Below are positions 1 through 9,681 of a DNA stretch of 64,000 nucleotides, piece after piece (position 1 is the first letter of the stretch; the number at the start of each line of letters is the position of its first letter). The translations under genes were made by a program, and so were the position numbers. Source of the stretch: Alphaproteobacteria bacterium. Its GTDB lineage: Bacteria > Pseudomonadota > Alphaproteobacteria > Micavibrionales > Micavibrionaceae. The notes under the pieces are model-generated. The model had not been told where the DNA came from and ran no database searches. It saw only the letters and a list, made by a program, of their open reading frames with translations. The stretch is from NCBI GenBank assembly GCA_030427385.1, contig JAUHWR010000001.1, positions 930,001-994,000 on the forward strand, given 5' to 3'.

Positions 1-734
1 AGAGCCAGTGCCGGGATGTCGTCTAGCACAGTCTCCAGCGGGTGCAACACGCCTTCAAGATTGGTTTTATCGTCCATTTGCTCCAGAAAGTCAAGCGAAA
101 CCGCATCTCTTTCATGAAAAGGGCCGACGGCGGTGCGGCGCAAAGCTGTCACATAGCCTTCCGTGCCTAATCTATGAGCTAAATCGCGGGCAATGGCACG
201 CACGTACGTGCCTTTTCCGCACACACATTCCAAACGTAATGTGTCTGGCGTAATCTCTAAAACATCCAGTTTTTCGATATAAACAATTCGTGATTTAATC
301 TCAACATCATGCCCCGCACGCGCCAAATCATAAGCGCGCTGTCCATCAATTTTAACGGCGGAATATTTTGGCGGAATTTGCTCGACGTCACCAATAAAGG
401 CGGGCAGGGCGGATGTGATGTCTTCAACGCTAGGGCGTTTATCGGATGTGGCGATAATTTCACCTTCTGCGTCATCTGTGTCCGTACGTGTGCCCCATTT
501 GATGGTAAATACATAGGTTTTTAGTGATTCCTGTACCAGATATACAAGCTTTGTGGCATCCCCCAGCGCCAAAGGTAAAATGCCGGTCGCCAAGGGGTCT
601 AATGTTCCTGAATGTCCTGCTTTTTTGGGATTAAGAATGCGCTTCACCGCGCCAAGCGCCTGCGTTGATCCCATTTCCAAAGGTTTATCCAAATTAATCC
701 ACCCCGTGAGGGCTATTCCGTTTTTACGTGCCAT
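1..734 (-). CDS. truB: tRNA pseudouridine(55) synthase TruB, C-terminus beyond window
   Basis: Isomerises U55 in the T-loop of tRNAs to pseudouridine in the cytoplasm. Reading from the ATG at 734, the protein starts MARKNGIALTGWINLDKP and contains the TruB catalytic segment HSGTLDPLATGILPL with the active-site Asp, then the KTYVF and GTYVRAIARDL segments. About 244 codons are visible; the family usually has about 300, so the C-terminal part lies left of the window. It is the last visible gene of the rimP-nusA-infB-rbfA cluster, a conserved order, and starts about 50 bp after rbfA. No strong ribosome binding site is seen before this ATG, but the family N-terminus fits it. Confidence 0.95.
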   Translation of the reverse strand, partial: MARKNGIALTGWINLDKPLEMGSTQALGAVKRILNPKKAGHSGTLDPLATGILPLALGDATKLVYLVQESLKTYVFTIKWGTRTDTDDAEGEIIATSDKRPSVEDITSALPAFIGDVEQIPPKYSAVKIDGQRAYDLARAGHDVEIKSRIVYIEKLDVLEITPDTLRLECVCGKGTYVRAIARDLAHRLGTEGYVTALRRTAVGPFHERDAVSLDFLEQMDDKTNLEGVLHPLETVLDDIPALA

Positions 735-783
735 GGGCGGGTTGTAGCATAGAAGTTAGAAATTAGAAATGAGAAGATGATAT

Positions 784-1161
784 TTATTCCGCATCGGATT
801 TCGGCAGATTATCAAAGATCCGCTCCAAGCGGTTGACAGCTTCTTGCGATGTATCTTGGACAAACATCACCCGCGGCGTGAATTTTGAATCTAGCTTATT
901 ATTCAACTCCTTTTGAAAATAGGTTGAAGCAAGGTTCATACCCGCCAGAACTTCGGTCAAATCCGTATCACCCAAAATAGACACATACGCCTTCGCATTT
1001 TTGAGATCCGGAGTCATCCGCACTTCATTAATCGAGAGCATATGCGCCGATTCCATTAAGCTGACATCATGAAATTTCCCGCGCCGCAGTGTATCCGAGA
1101 GAACATGACGAACCTGTTCCCCCATACGGAGTTGACGCTGTGATGGCATGTTATTTTTCAT
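784..1161 (-). CDS. rbfA: 30S ribosome-binding factor A
   Basis: RbfA is a small KH-fold protein that binds the immature 30S subunit and assists 16S rRNA 5'-end maturation. The 125-residue product has the family features: an N-terminal QRQLRMGEQVRHVLSDTL helix, then SINEVRMTPDLKNAKAYVSI and the closing segment TPRVMFVQDTSQEAVNRLERI. Length fits the family. It lies 12 bp after infB and before truB on the same strand, so it is almost certainly cotranscribed with them. Confidence 0.93.
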   Translation of the reverse strand: MKNNMPSQRQLRMGEQVRHVLSDTLRRGKFHDVSLMESAHMLSINEVRMTPDLKNAKAYVSILGDTDLTEVLAGMNLASTYFQKELNNKLDSKFTPRVMFVQDTSQEAVNRLERIFDNLPKSDAE

Positions 1162-1173
1162 GGCTTGTCCTTA

Positions 1174-3717
1174 TTAATCCAGTTTACGCGTTTCCATGAC
1201 CACTTCGAAGCATTCAATGATATCGCCTTCTTGAATGTTTTCGTAATTTTCAAACGCCATACCGCATTCCATGCCTTCTTTCACTTCTTTCACTTCGTCC
1301 TTAAAGCGCTTCAGGGTTTTCAGCTTGCCTTCATGGATTACAACATCATCACGAAGCAGACGTACACCCGCGCCGCGTTTCACGAAGCCATTTGTGACCA
1401 TACAACCACCAATTTTACCGACTTTGGTAATATTAAAGACCTCACGAATTTCGGCATTCCCGATATGTTGTTCACGACGTAGCGGTGACAACATGCCGGA
1501 CAGAACATCCTTCACATCATCAATCACGTTATAGATCACATTATAATAATGCAGATCGATATTTTCCTGCGTTGCAAGTGTACGTGCCTGTGCATTTGCC
1601 CGCACGTTAAAACCGATAATCATGGCATTTGATGCCGCCGCCAACGTGATATCAGATTCGGTAATTCCGCCAACGCCAGACATTAAAATATTAACGCCCA
1701 ACTCTTCGTTATCCTCAACCATTTTATGCAAGGAGCCAATGATTGCCTCAACTGAACCATGCACGTCTGCTTTCAGAACAATCGGCAGAATTTGTTTCTG
1801 ACCTTTTGCTTTGGCGGCCGTAATCATGTCTTCAAATGATTGTCCCGCAACAGCGCCGGCAATGGTGTCACGCTCAGCCTTCTTACGGGCGCGGTAACCC
1901 GCAATCTCACGTGCTTTCGCTTCAGTTTTCACAACGGCCATACGGTCGCCAGATTCCGGCGTACCATTTAGCCCCAAAACCTCAACCGGCATGCCTGGAA
2001 TGGCTTCTTTGATTTGTTCATTCTTGTCGTTAATTAAGGCACGAACTTTACCAACTTCGGCGCCAACCACAAAAATGTCACCCACACGGAGTGTTCCGGC
2101 TTCAACCAAAATTGTCGCCACAGAGCCTTTACCGATTTCCTGTTTTGCTTCGACGACCGTACCAATTGAGGCGCGGTTAGGATTGGCTTTCAGTTCAAGA
2201 ATTTCGGCCTGTAGCAAGATTGCCTCAACCAACTTATCCAAATTCGTGCGCTGTTTTGCGGAAATTTCAACCGCCTGTACGTCTCCGCCCATTTCTTCAA
2301 CAACAATATCATGCTGAAGAAGATCTTGCTTGATCTTCATTGGGTTTGCTTCCGGTTTATCAATTTTGTTAATGGCAACAATAATCGGAACACCTGCCGC
2401 TTTGGAGTGCTTAATTGCCTCAATCGTTTGCGGCATCACGCTATCATCCGCCGACACAATCAGCACCACAATATCGGTCACATTTGCGCCGCGTGCACGC
2501 ATTTCCGTAAAGGCCGCATGTCCAGGTGTATCTAGGAACGTCACGCGTTCGCCGCTTTCAACCTTTACTTGATAAGCGCCGATATGCTGGGTAATACCGC
2601 CCGCTTCACCGCCGACAACATCCGTAGATCGTAGTGCATCGAGTAGGGAGGTTTTACCATGGTCAACATGTCCCATGATGGTCACAACCGGAGGACGCGG
2701 TAACAGATCCGCTGCATTATCTTCAATTCCTTCCAATCCGGTTTCCACATCGGCCTCGGATACACGTTTGATTTTATGCCCGAATTCATCAACAATTAAT
2801 TCCGCCGTATCGGCATCAATGACTTGATTGATGGTCGCCATAACGCCCATTTTCATAAGGGATTTAATAACATCGCTACCGCGTTCACTCATACGGTTGG
2901 CCAGTTCCTGAACTGTGATTGCCTCTGGCACCACAACATCACGATATACCTTCTGTGCTTGTTCTTGTTTACCCATTGCGGCTTTACGTGCTTTTGCCTG
3001 TGCGCGGCGTTGCGCTGCAAGCGATCTGCCGCCATCACGTTCAAAATCGTTATTTAAAACCTGTGTTACGGTGATCTTACCGCCGCGGCGACGATTATCC
3101 GCCTCGCGTGGATTAGGGGCCTTAGCATTGCGTTTTAGACGATCACGCATGGTTTCGGAATCATCTTCACGGCGCGGCTGTGTTAATTGTGATGGCGGCG
3201 TGGAGCGCATACGTTCCATATTCTGCTGACGTAAGACCTCCGCCTCACTCATTTTGGATTGTTCTTCGGCTTCGATCCGTTCAATTTCTTCCAATTCTTG
3301 ACGACGCGCCGCTTCTTCGGGTGATTCTTTTGGCTCTTCTTCTTTTTTAATTTCTGCCTGACTTTTCTTGATTTGCTCGGCTTTGCGTTTTTCTTCCGCT
3401 TCAATTGCTTCACGGATCATTTTTGCACGCGCCTCGCGCTCTGCCGTTGTCATACCGCGTAAGGTTGCTTGCTGCTGTGTATCTTTAACTTCCGGCTTTG
3501 CTTCCTCTTGTGGCTTTTCCTCTACAGGTGCTGCTCGCTTACTGCGACGTACTTCAACCGAAATGCCACCACCAGAGCGCCCGCCCTCCATTTGCTGGCG
3601 AATTTTAGCTGATTGCGCGCCGCCCAAACTCAGCGTTTTTTTACCTGCACCCAAAGTCAGCTTTTTACCTTCGTCTTTTTTTTCTTCTGAGTTATTGTTT
3701 TCTTTTGCTTCGGCCAT
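1174..3717 (-). CDS. infB: Translation initiation factor IF-2
   Basis: IF-2 is the GTPase that places fMet-tRNA on the 30S subunit and drives subunit joining. The product is 847 residues. The first about 250 residues are a charged, low-complexity Lys/Glu/Arg-rich extension beginning with a KKTLSLGG motif typical of alphaproteobacterial IF-2. An IF2_N segment ([20 protein letters not shown]) follows. The G domain has [15 protein letters not shown] (G1), [12 protein letters not shown] (G3) and [10 protein letters not shown] (G4), and the C-terminal initiator-tRNA-binding domains complete it. It starts 3 bp after the YlxR-like gene stop. Confidence 0.97.
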   Translation of the reverse strand: MAEAKENNNSEEKKDEGKKLTLGAGKKTLSLGGAQSAKIRQQMEGGRSGGGISVEVRRSKRAAPVEEKPQEEAKPEVKDTQQQATLRGMTTAEREARAKMIREAIEAEEKRKAEQIKKSQAEIKKEEEPKESPEEAARRQELEEIERIEAEEQSKMSEAEVLRQQNMERMRSTPPSQLTQPRREDDSETMRDRLKRNAKAPNPREADNRRRGGKITVTQVLNNDFERDGGRSLAAQRRAQAKARKAAMGKQEQAQKVYRDVVVPEAITVQELANRMSERGSDVIKSLMKMGVMATINQVIDADTAELIVDEFGHKIKRVSEADVETGLEGIEDNAADLLPRPPVVTIMGHVDHGKTSLLDALRSTDVVGGEAGGITQHIGAYQVKVESGERVTFLDTPGHAAFTEMRARGANVTDIVVLIVSADDSVMPQTIEAIKHSKAAGVPIIVAINKIDKPEANPMKIKQDLLQHDIVVEEMGGDVQAVEISAKQRTNLDKLVEAILLQAEILELKANPNRASIGTVVEAKQEIGKGSVATILVEAGTLRVGDIFVVGAEVGKVRALINDKNEQIKEAIPGMPVEVLGLNGTPESGDRMAVVKTEAKAREIAGYRARKKAERDTIAGAVAGQSFEDMITAAKAKGQKQILPIVLKADVHGSVEAIIGSLHKMVEDNEELGVNILMSGVGGITESDITLAAASNAMIIGFNVRANAQARTLATQENIDLHYYNVIYNVIDDVKDVLSGMLSPLRREQHIGNAEIREVFNITKVGKIGGCMVTNGFVKRGAGVRLLRDDVVIHEGKLKTLKRFKDEVKEVKEGMECGMAFENYENIQEGDIIECFEVVMETRKLD

Positions 3718-3720
3718 AAT

Positions 3721-4389
3721 CTACTTTCTTTCCGCGTTCTGATCTGTGAGTTGTGTATATAAGTTAATAAGTTTCAAAAAAGAATTCGCAATATTTCCCG
3801 GCTTCATAACCAGATGTACAGCGTTTTCGATATTTAATATTTTAGAGAGCTCTTCGTTAGTAAAAGCCCGAATGACCGGCACATCACCCGCTTTGCGGGT
3901 TACACTGCGATATCCGTCCGAACCTTCAGGTGAAGATGTAATATAACAGGCAATACGATTGATTCTTAGGTGTTTTTCAATCTTTATCAATGAACTGATA
4001 AGTTCCGATGCGCGCTTACAAAGACCGATATGGTTCAATGCTGCGCCGCGTAATTGCAGTTCAATTTGCGTCATGAGCGTATCAGGGATGGATACTTGTC
4101 GTTTGGCAGCTTTGGAAAAAAGATTTTTTTGCAGTGCCGTTTTCACATGGGGGGCTTCATAGGAAACATATAACCCGCGCCCCGGTAACTTTTGATTTAA
4201 ATCAAAATGAAGATTTCCATCAGGATGCACAACGAAGCGGAGGAGGTCAGATTTATCCGATTCTTCTCTGGTAACAATACAGGTACGTTGCTGGTTTTTC
4301 TTAGCTTTAGAGGGGCGCGCGGAAGCCTCCGCAGCCTCAGAGGAGACTTGCGGATGAAGATCGTTCGTATCTGTGTGACGGTGTTCCAT
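3721..4389 (-). CDS. YlxR/DUF448-family RNA-binding protein with L7Ae-like C-terminal domain
   Basis: The N-terminal half (about residues 35-105) is a YlxR/DUF448 domain: RTCIVTREESDKSDLLRFV then KLPGRGLYVS. The C-terminal half (from about residue 115) resembles the L7Ae/ribosomal L30e-like fold often fused to it in alphaproteobacteria (IGLCKRASELISSLIKIEKH). YlxR proteins are encoded between nusA and infB in many bacteria and are thought to act with nucleic acids in transcription or translation; the exact role is not settled. The start is preceded by a 50-bp gap from nusA; the stop nearly touches the infB start. Confidence 0.88.
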   Translation of the reverse strand: MEHRHTDTNDLHPQVSSEAAEASARPSKAKKNQQRTCIVTREESDKSDLLRFVVHPDGNLHFDLNQKLPGRGLYVSYEAPHVKTALQKNLFSKAAKRQVSIPDTLMTQIELQLRGAALNHIGLCKRASELISSLIKIEKHLRINRIACYITSSPEGSDGYRSVTRKAGDVPVIRAFTNEELSKILNIENAVHLVMKPGNIANSFLKLINLYTQLTDQNAERK

Positions 4390-4440
4390 CAGAACGTTTC
4401 AACTTCCTTCCAAATATATGACACGCAGAAATCATCAGCG

Positions 4441-5994
4441 TTAACCGGCTTTTGCCATGGTGGCTTCCTTTTCCTGTGCAGGTGTATCACCTGCGGTGTC
4501 ATTGTTGTCTTCATTTTCAAACCAATGCGCACGGGCGCGCATGATCACATCATTGGCATCGGATTCGGTCATTGAACCCTCTCCCAAAATTTCCACCAGT
4601 TCATCACCGGCCAAATCGGCAAGGTCATCACGGGTTTTAATACCATTTTCACCAAGCTTTAGAATCGCCGCAGGTGGTAAGCCTTCCATGCTCATTAAAT
4701 CATCGGCAATACCCAGTTTTGCGCCCTTATCGGCCAATTCTTTTTTCTGTGTATCAAGCCATGTAACAGCACGGTTCCTCAATTCTTCGGCAACATCCTC
4801 ATCAAAGCCTTCAATACGCGCCAATTCATCAATAGATGTTTCGGCAACTTCCTCGATGGAAATAAAACCTTCCGCTAAAAGCAAATGCGCAATCACGTCA
4901 TCGATATCCAATGCTTCGATAAAACGGGCGGAACGCGTTGTAAATTCTTCGGCGCGGCGCTTGGATTCTTCTTCCTCGGTCATGATGTCGACATCCCATC
5001 CGGCAAGCATAGATGCCAAACGTACGTTTTGACCACGACGACCAATCGCCAATGATAGCTGCTCTTCACCAACGGCAACTTCCAGCTTGTTTTTATCTTC
5101 ATCAACCACAACTTTAGATACAATTGCGGGCTGTAAAGCCTGTACAATCAGGGCCGCAACATCCTCAGTATAAGGGATAATATCAATTTTTTCGCCTTGC
5201 AGCTCGTTCACAACCGCCTGTACGCGTGATCCACGCATACCAACGCACGCACCAACCGGATCCATTCCACTATCATGGGAATAAACTGTAATTTTCGCGC
5301 GGGAGCCGGGGTCACGGGCAACTTGTTTGATCTCAATTGTGCCTTCATAAATTTCCGGCACTTCCTGCTCAAATAATTTAGCAAGGAATTGTGGATGCGT
5401 ACGGGACAAGAAAATCTGCGGGCCGCGCACTTCCTCACGCACGTCATAAATATATGATAAAACGCGCTCATTCATGCGAATATTTTCACGTGGAATTGTT
5501 TCATCACGTGGCATGATTGCTTCGGCCTTGCCCAAATCAACGAAAACGTTGCCATACTCAACGCGTTTTACGATACCGCTGATCATTTCGCCTTTACGAT
5601 CTTTAAATTCTTCAAACTGCTTCGTACGCTCAGCTTGACGTACTTTTTGCATGATAACCTGTTTGGCCGTCTGCGCGGCGATACGTCCGAAATCTAGCGG
5701 CGGCATCTCATCAACAACAAATTCACCAATCGCAGCATCCGGTTTAATGCGCTGTGCTTCCGCAAGCGTTAGCTGCTGTACTTCAAATTCTTCATCAATT
5801 TCTTCAACAACTTCACGGTAACGCTTCAAAGAAATGGCGCCGTTTTTACGGTCAATGTGCGCGCGAATATCATGATCAAAACCGTATTTGGAGCGACCAG
5901 CCTTTTGAATGGCTTCTTCCATAGCTTCCAAAACGATCTCACGATCGATATTTTTTTCTCTTGCAACGGTATCTGCGACTTGTACGAGTTCCAT
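4441..5994 (-). CDS. nusA: Transcription termination/antitermination factor NusA
   Basis: NusA binds RNA polymerase and modulates pausing, intrinsic termination and antitermination. The 517-residue product begins MELVQVADTVAREKNIDREIV (N-terminal domain), then an S1 domain near residues 135-200 (GEMISGIVKRVEYGNVFVDLG), the KH1/KH2 region with DPVGACVGMRGSRVQAVVNEL and AIGRRGQNVRLA, and two C-terminal helix-hairpin-helix acidic repeats as in alphaproteobacterial and E. coli NusA. Its ATG abuts the rimP stop without a gap, the standard rimP-nusA arrangement. Confidence 0.97.
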   Translation of the reverse strand: MELVQVADTVAREKNIDREIVLEAMEEAIQKAGRSKYGFDHDIRAHIDRKNGAISLKRYREVVEEIDEEFEVQQLTLAEAQRIKPDAAIGEFVVDEMPPLDFGRIAAQTAKQVIMQKVRQAERTKQFEEFKDRKGEMISGIVKRVEYGNVFVDLGKAEAIMPRDETIPRENIRMNERVLSYIYDVREEVRGPQIFLSRTHPQFLAKLFEQEVPEIYEGTIEIKQVARDPGSRAKITVYSHDSGMDPVGACVGMRGSRVQAVVNELQGEKIDIIPYTEDVAALIVQALQPAIVSKVVVDEDKNKLEVAVGEEQLSLAIGRRGQNVRLASMLAGWDVDIMTEEEESKRRAEEFTTRSARFIEALDIDDVIAHLLLAEGFISIEEVAETSIDELARIEGFDEDVAEELRNRAVTWLDTQKKELADKGAKLGIADDLMSMEGLPPAAILKLGENGIKTRDDLADLAGDELVEILGEGSMTESDANDVIMRARAHWFENEDNNDTAGDTPAQEKEATMAKAG

Positions 5995-6522
5995 CTAACT
6001 AGCTTTCTTTTGTAAGTTTGACTTTTGCATTTTTTTTGATTGTTCCATCAGCGCATCGGTCAGAACCAGCTTTGCTTTATGCACCGAATCTACGGAAAAG
6101 GCAACCATTCCCTGATCAGTTTTTAGAGAAATTTCCTTATTTTCTCCCAAACCGTCTATAAATCCGCGAAATTTCTTTTGCCCCTCAATTGGCATATCCA
6201 ACTCAATCTTCGCTTCAAACCCTTTATAGGTTTCAAAATCCTTAGCTCTGGTTAGAGGGCGATCAATTCCCGGAGAGCTCATCTCTAAAATATATTCTCC
6301 TGCAATCGGGTCTTCCACGTCCATAATCGCAGAGACAGCACGGCTGAGTTTGGCGCAATCATCCACGCCCAAATTATGCGTCTCCGGATCTTCCGCCAAA
6401 ACCATCAAGATATTACGCCCGCCTTCGGATACCATTTTCGCCTGCACCAACGCAAAGCCCATATCCTCTATCACGGGGGATATGATATCTGTAATGCGTT
6501 GCTCTAACGGGCTTTGTCTCAT
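5995..6522 (-). CDS. rimP: Ribosome maturation factor RimP
   Basis: RimP assists 30S subunit maturation. The 175-residue product has the family pattern: an N-terminal domain with [25 protein letters not shown] and the central [43 protein letters not shown] segment (SSPG being the family signature), followed by the SH3-like C-terminal domain. It is the first gene of the nusA-infB cluster. The ATG lies only about 18 bp downstream of a terminator-like hairpin (6541-6572), implying a promoter further upstream and possible attenuation. Confidence 0.95.
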   Translation of the reverse strand: [175 protein letters not shown]

Positions 6523-6540
6523 TCTATCAATTTTTCCAAC

Positions 6541-6572
6541 AAAAAAGGCGGGACCGACTTAATGGACCCACC
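6541..6572 (-). terminator. Rho-independent terminator or attenuator before rimP
   Basis: Read on the minus strand, GGTGGGTCC and GGTCCCGCC pair over 8 of 9 positions (one T-T mismatch and one G-U pair) with an 8-nt loop, followed at once by TTTTTTG. The hairpin lies about 125 bp after the rarA stop and about 18 bp before the rimP ATG. It could simply terminate rarA, but there is no room for a promoter between it and rimP, so readthrough or attenuation must feed the nusA operon from upstream. Confidence 0.6.
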
Positions 6573-6604
6573 CCGTAAATAAACTTTATTTAGGATTTAT
6601 AGAG

Positions 6605-6633
6605 AAAATATGTGATGTAAGTAAAAAAAGCAA
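6605..6633 (-). promoter_or_regulatory. Candidate sigma70-type promoter for rimP-nusA-infB
   Basis: On the minus strand TTGCTT is followed after 17 bp by TATTTT, pointing toward rimP. A transcript from here would cross the hairpin at 6541-6572 before the rimP start. The region also contains a near-perfect AT-rich palindrome, TAAATAAACTTTATTTA (6576-6592). The elements are weak matches in an AT-rich region, so this is tentative. Confidence 0.28.
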
Positions 6634-6696
6634 GTAAAAATTTTTAAGCTGGATATTCATATCCCCTAAATACGCGCAATTATTTAAAAGCTAGCC

Positions 6697-7995
6697 TTAC
6701 TTCTCTTTACGCAACTTCTCCCAGTAATCCAGCCGTTTATTAATATCGCGCTCGAATCCGCGCTGCGGCGGCTCATAAAATTTTTGGCGGCCCATTTCTT
6801 CGGGGAAGTAATCCTGCCCTGAAAAGCCGTGCTCGGTATCGTGATCGTAATTGTAATCTTTGCCATAGCCGATCTCTTTCATCAACTTAGTGGGCGCATT
6901 TAGAATATGCGGCGGCGGCATCAGGGAGCCAGTCTGTTTTGCGGAACGCAAAGCGTCTTTATATCCACGATAGACAGCATTTGATTTCGGTGCTGTTGCC
7001 AGATAAACCAATGCCTGTGCAATCGCGAGCTCACCCTCCGGTGACCCCAGCCTCTCATATGTTTGCCATGCGGCCAAACACAGGGGCAGGGCATGTGGGT
7101 CGGCAAGGCCGATATCTTCGGAAGCCATGCGCGTAATGCGCCGCGCCAAAAATTTCGGGTCTTCGCCGCCGTCTAACATACGGCAAAACCAATATAGCGC
7201 CGCATCGGGGTCGCTGCCACGTACTGATTTATGAAGCGCGGAGATTAAATTATAATGCCCCTCATCACTTTTATCATAGAGCGGGGCGCGCTTATTAACA
7301 CGTTCCATTACTTCCGATGCATCTAATATTTTTCCCGCCTCATAATCCGCCATAATGCTGTCGATTACGGTCAAAAGATAACGCCCGTCCCCATCCGCAA
7401 TGGTTTTTAGCAATGCGCGGGCCTCATGATCAAGCGGCAGATCGCCCATGCTTTTCTCGGCGCTCTGGAGGAGCTTTTCAAGGGCATCATCATCAAGTCG
7501 TTTCAACACGTACACCTGCGTACGTGAGAGCAGGGCGGCATTCAATTCAAATGACGGGTTCTCTGTCGTTGCCCCGATTAATAAAATCGTGCCATCTTCG
7601 ACCACGGGTAAAAACGCATCTTGCTGCGCCTTATTGAAACGGTGTATCTCATCAACGAATAGTAAGGTTTGCTGCCCAGATTTTCGTCGTAACCGCGCCG
7701 CTTCAAATACTTTTTTTAAATCAGCAACACCGGAAAAAATCGCCGAGATTTGTTCATAATGAAGTCCTGAACCTTTGGAAAGAATGCGCGCAATTGTCGT
7801 TTTGCCGCAACCGGGCGGCCCCCACAATATCATTGATGATATCTTTTGCTTAGCGAGCATTTTACCCAGCGGCTTATCGGATTGGGTTAAATGATCCTGT
7901 CCCACGATATCTTCCAAAGTGTCAGGGCGCAGACGATCCGCCAATGGACGCGGCACATCATTTTCTAACTGGGATGAAGCAAATAAATCGGACAT
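6697..7995 (-). CDS. rarA: Replication-associated recombination protein A (AAA+ ATPase RarA/MgsA)
   Basis: RarA is a clamp-loader-like AAA+ ATPase acting at stalled replication forks. The 432-residue product matches the family in length and motifs: RPDTLEDIVGQDHL near the N-terminus, Walker A GPPGCGKTTIAR, Walker B LFVDEIHRFNKAQQDAFLP, sensor 1 GATTENPSFELNAALLSR, and the C-terminal tetramerisation part (SVRGSDPDAALYWFCRML, ending with KDYNYDHDTEHGFSGQDYFPE). It is on the same strand as the nusA cluster but separated by about 170 bp. Confidence 0.96.
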   Translation of the reverse strand: MSDLFASSQLENDVPRPLADRLRPDTLEDIVGQDHLTQSDKPLGKMLAKQKISSMILWGPPGCGKTTIARILSKGSGLHYEQISAIFSGVADLKKVFEAARLRRKSGQQTLLFVDEIHRFNKAQQDAFLPVVEDGTILLIGATTENPSFELNAALLSRTQVYVLKRLDDDALEKLLQSAEKSMGDLPLDHEARALLKTIADGDGRYLLTVIDSIMADYEAGKILDASEVMERVNKRAPLYDKSDEGHYNLISALHKSVRGSDPDAALYWFCRMLDGGEDPKFLARRITRMASEDIGLADPHALPLCLAAWQTYERLGSPEGELAIAQALVYLATAPKSNAVYRGYKDALRSAKQTGSLMPPPHILNAPTKLMKEIGYGKDYNYDHDTEHGFSGQDYFPEEMGRQKFYEPPQRGFERDINKRLDYWEKLRKEK

Positions 7996-8046
7996 AAGAT
8001 CAATATGGAACGAACACCGAACAAGCGCAAGACTTGTTAAATAAAA

Positions 8047-9567
8047 TTATAAAGCAGATCCCGTCATTGTTGAAATAGACGGCGCTCTTAGAAGAGAGTC
8101 AGCACCATCCAATGACATATCCGCGGAGCGACTTTGATAAGTGGCATTGCTCACATCTTCGGACACCTGAAGACGAAGATCAATCATTTGATCAGGATAG
8201 CGTTTATCAGCAAGATCAACAATTTGTTGCCCGATCTCTGGGTCTTGAAAAACTTCATACATCTGAAGCATTTCTGCGGGCTCCACCTCGGAATAACCGT
8301 GTTTCAAATTATCCAAAACATTGGCAACCACGGCATATTCAGCACCCGCCTCAAGACTTGCTTCAGCGGCGGTTGGCGTACCCGCAGCCGGCATAAATTT
8401 GCTTAACCCAATCGCATTTCCCAATTTTATCGGATCATACCCCCTCTGTATTTGACCAGCTTCGGAATTGGGGAGGTCCGCTGCTTCCATTTCGGCATAC
8501 CATGCACCTGACTCTAAGTCTTCATCCGCATTTGTACGTTGTGCATCATGTAAAGCGATAATATCAGGATCACCGGGATGCTTATTTTGCTCCGCCAAAG
8601 CATGCTCCCAGTTAACATAGCGTTCATCACTGGGGCGAATGGTAATGACACGCTCCGTCTTAACATAATCGCCCTTTATAAAATCAAGAACTTCTTCCCG
8701 TGTTGCCCCCTCCAGACGTACATCCGCCGCCGGGTCAATCAGTGTATGCGCGGTCATCATAATGGCCTCATAATTTGGGAATCTATTATCAACGACCAGA
8801 CCTTCGATTAAATCTGAATATTCCGCAAATGGCATATCTGCTACGGCCTGTGGATGGTGCACTTCCATCATATGATATGTTTCGCGTAATGATTGTGAAT
8901 TAGGATAAAATTTACCGATTTGCGGATTGCGATCACCGCCTTGTTCAACGGCATATGTTTGTGGATCAAGACCGATATGAACGTGAATGTCCTGCATTCG
9001 CTCCGCGCCTATGCCGGCATTTGGCTGCAAAATATAGGGAACAATAGAAACGCCGCCGGTTATATTCGCCTCTTTAAGACCGTGTTCATCACGTACAACG
9101 CCGCCTTCAAAGGTGACTTTTTTAAGATCAAGCCGTCCCTCTACTTCTAAATTTCCATACTCATCGCCGGCGACATCTAATGAAGCAAATTTACTTAAAT
9201 GTCCTGTGGTTAAACCCGGCTGAACACCACCTTCATCCACATTAAACTGAACAGCCGTTAAATTAGATTCCATCTCTGCAATGGGAGAGACACCTCTTGC
9301 AAAACTAAAGCGAAGTCCGGTTTTAACTTCTAGACCCGCCAAATTATCAAATGCAGCCCCCGGCGTTTCCATACGATTAAAAACATCAAGATGCACATCA
9401 TATGCACGATTCAACTCAATTGCTTGAATGCGTGTCCGCTCTGAGCCATTTTGCATTAGCCCGTCAATCACATCAGGCGACACATGGATATTCTTATCAC
9501 GCAGATCAACGTCAATCTGATTAATTGCCCATAGCTCTGCTTGTTTTCTTGTTTCAAATTTAGACAT
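8047..9567 (-). CDS. Hypothetical acidic protein, 506 residues
   Basis: No family is recognised. The product begins MSKFETRKQAELWAINQIDV and is acidic, with no signal peptide or membrane segment, so it is probably cytosolic, or exported without a cleavable signal. The first about 180 residues look beta-rich; the rest is mostly helical. A good ribosome binding region (AAGGAAAA before the ATG) supports the start. It stands alone between rarA and divergent hflX. Codon use and base composition resemble the neighbours. Confidence 0.75.
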   Translation of the reverse strand: MSKFETRKQAELWAINQIDVDLRDKNIHVSPDVIDGLMQNGSERTRIQAIELNRAYDVHLDVFNRMETPGAAFDNLAGLEVKTGLRFSFARGVSPIAEMESNLTAVQFNVDEGGVQPGLTTGHLSKFASLDVAGDEYGNLEVEGRLDLKKVTFEGGVVRDEHGLKEANITGGVSIVPYILQPNAGIGAERMQDIHVHIGLDPQTYAVEQGGDRNPQIGKFYPNSQSLRETYHMMEVHHPQAVADMPFAEYSDLIEGLVVDNRFPNYEAIMMTAHTLIDPAADVRLEGATREEVLDFIKGDYVKTERVITIRPSDERYVNWEHALAEQNKHPGDPDIIALHDAQRTNADEDLESGAWYAEMEAADLPNSEAGQIQRGYDPIKLGNAIGLSKFMPAAGTPTAAEASLEAGAEYAVVANVLDNLKHGYSEVEPAEMLQMYEVFQDPEIGQQIVDLADKRYPDQMIDLRLQVSEDVSNATYQSRSADMSLDGADSLLRAPSISTMTGSAL

Positions 9568-9681
9568 AATTTTTCCTTATGCGCCTTTAATATAATTGAA
9601 TTTAAAAATAAACTCAAATTCATAATCCCCGCCTGAATGAAAAATCCTTGCCTTCTAAAAATTTATGCTATGTAACAAACT

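Noticed and set aside
4457-5032. Long open frame opposite nusA
   Set aside because: Serine-rich antisense shadow of nusA, typical of reverse reading of a biased coding sequence.
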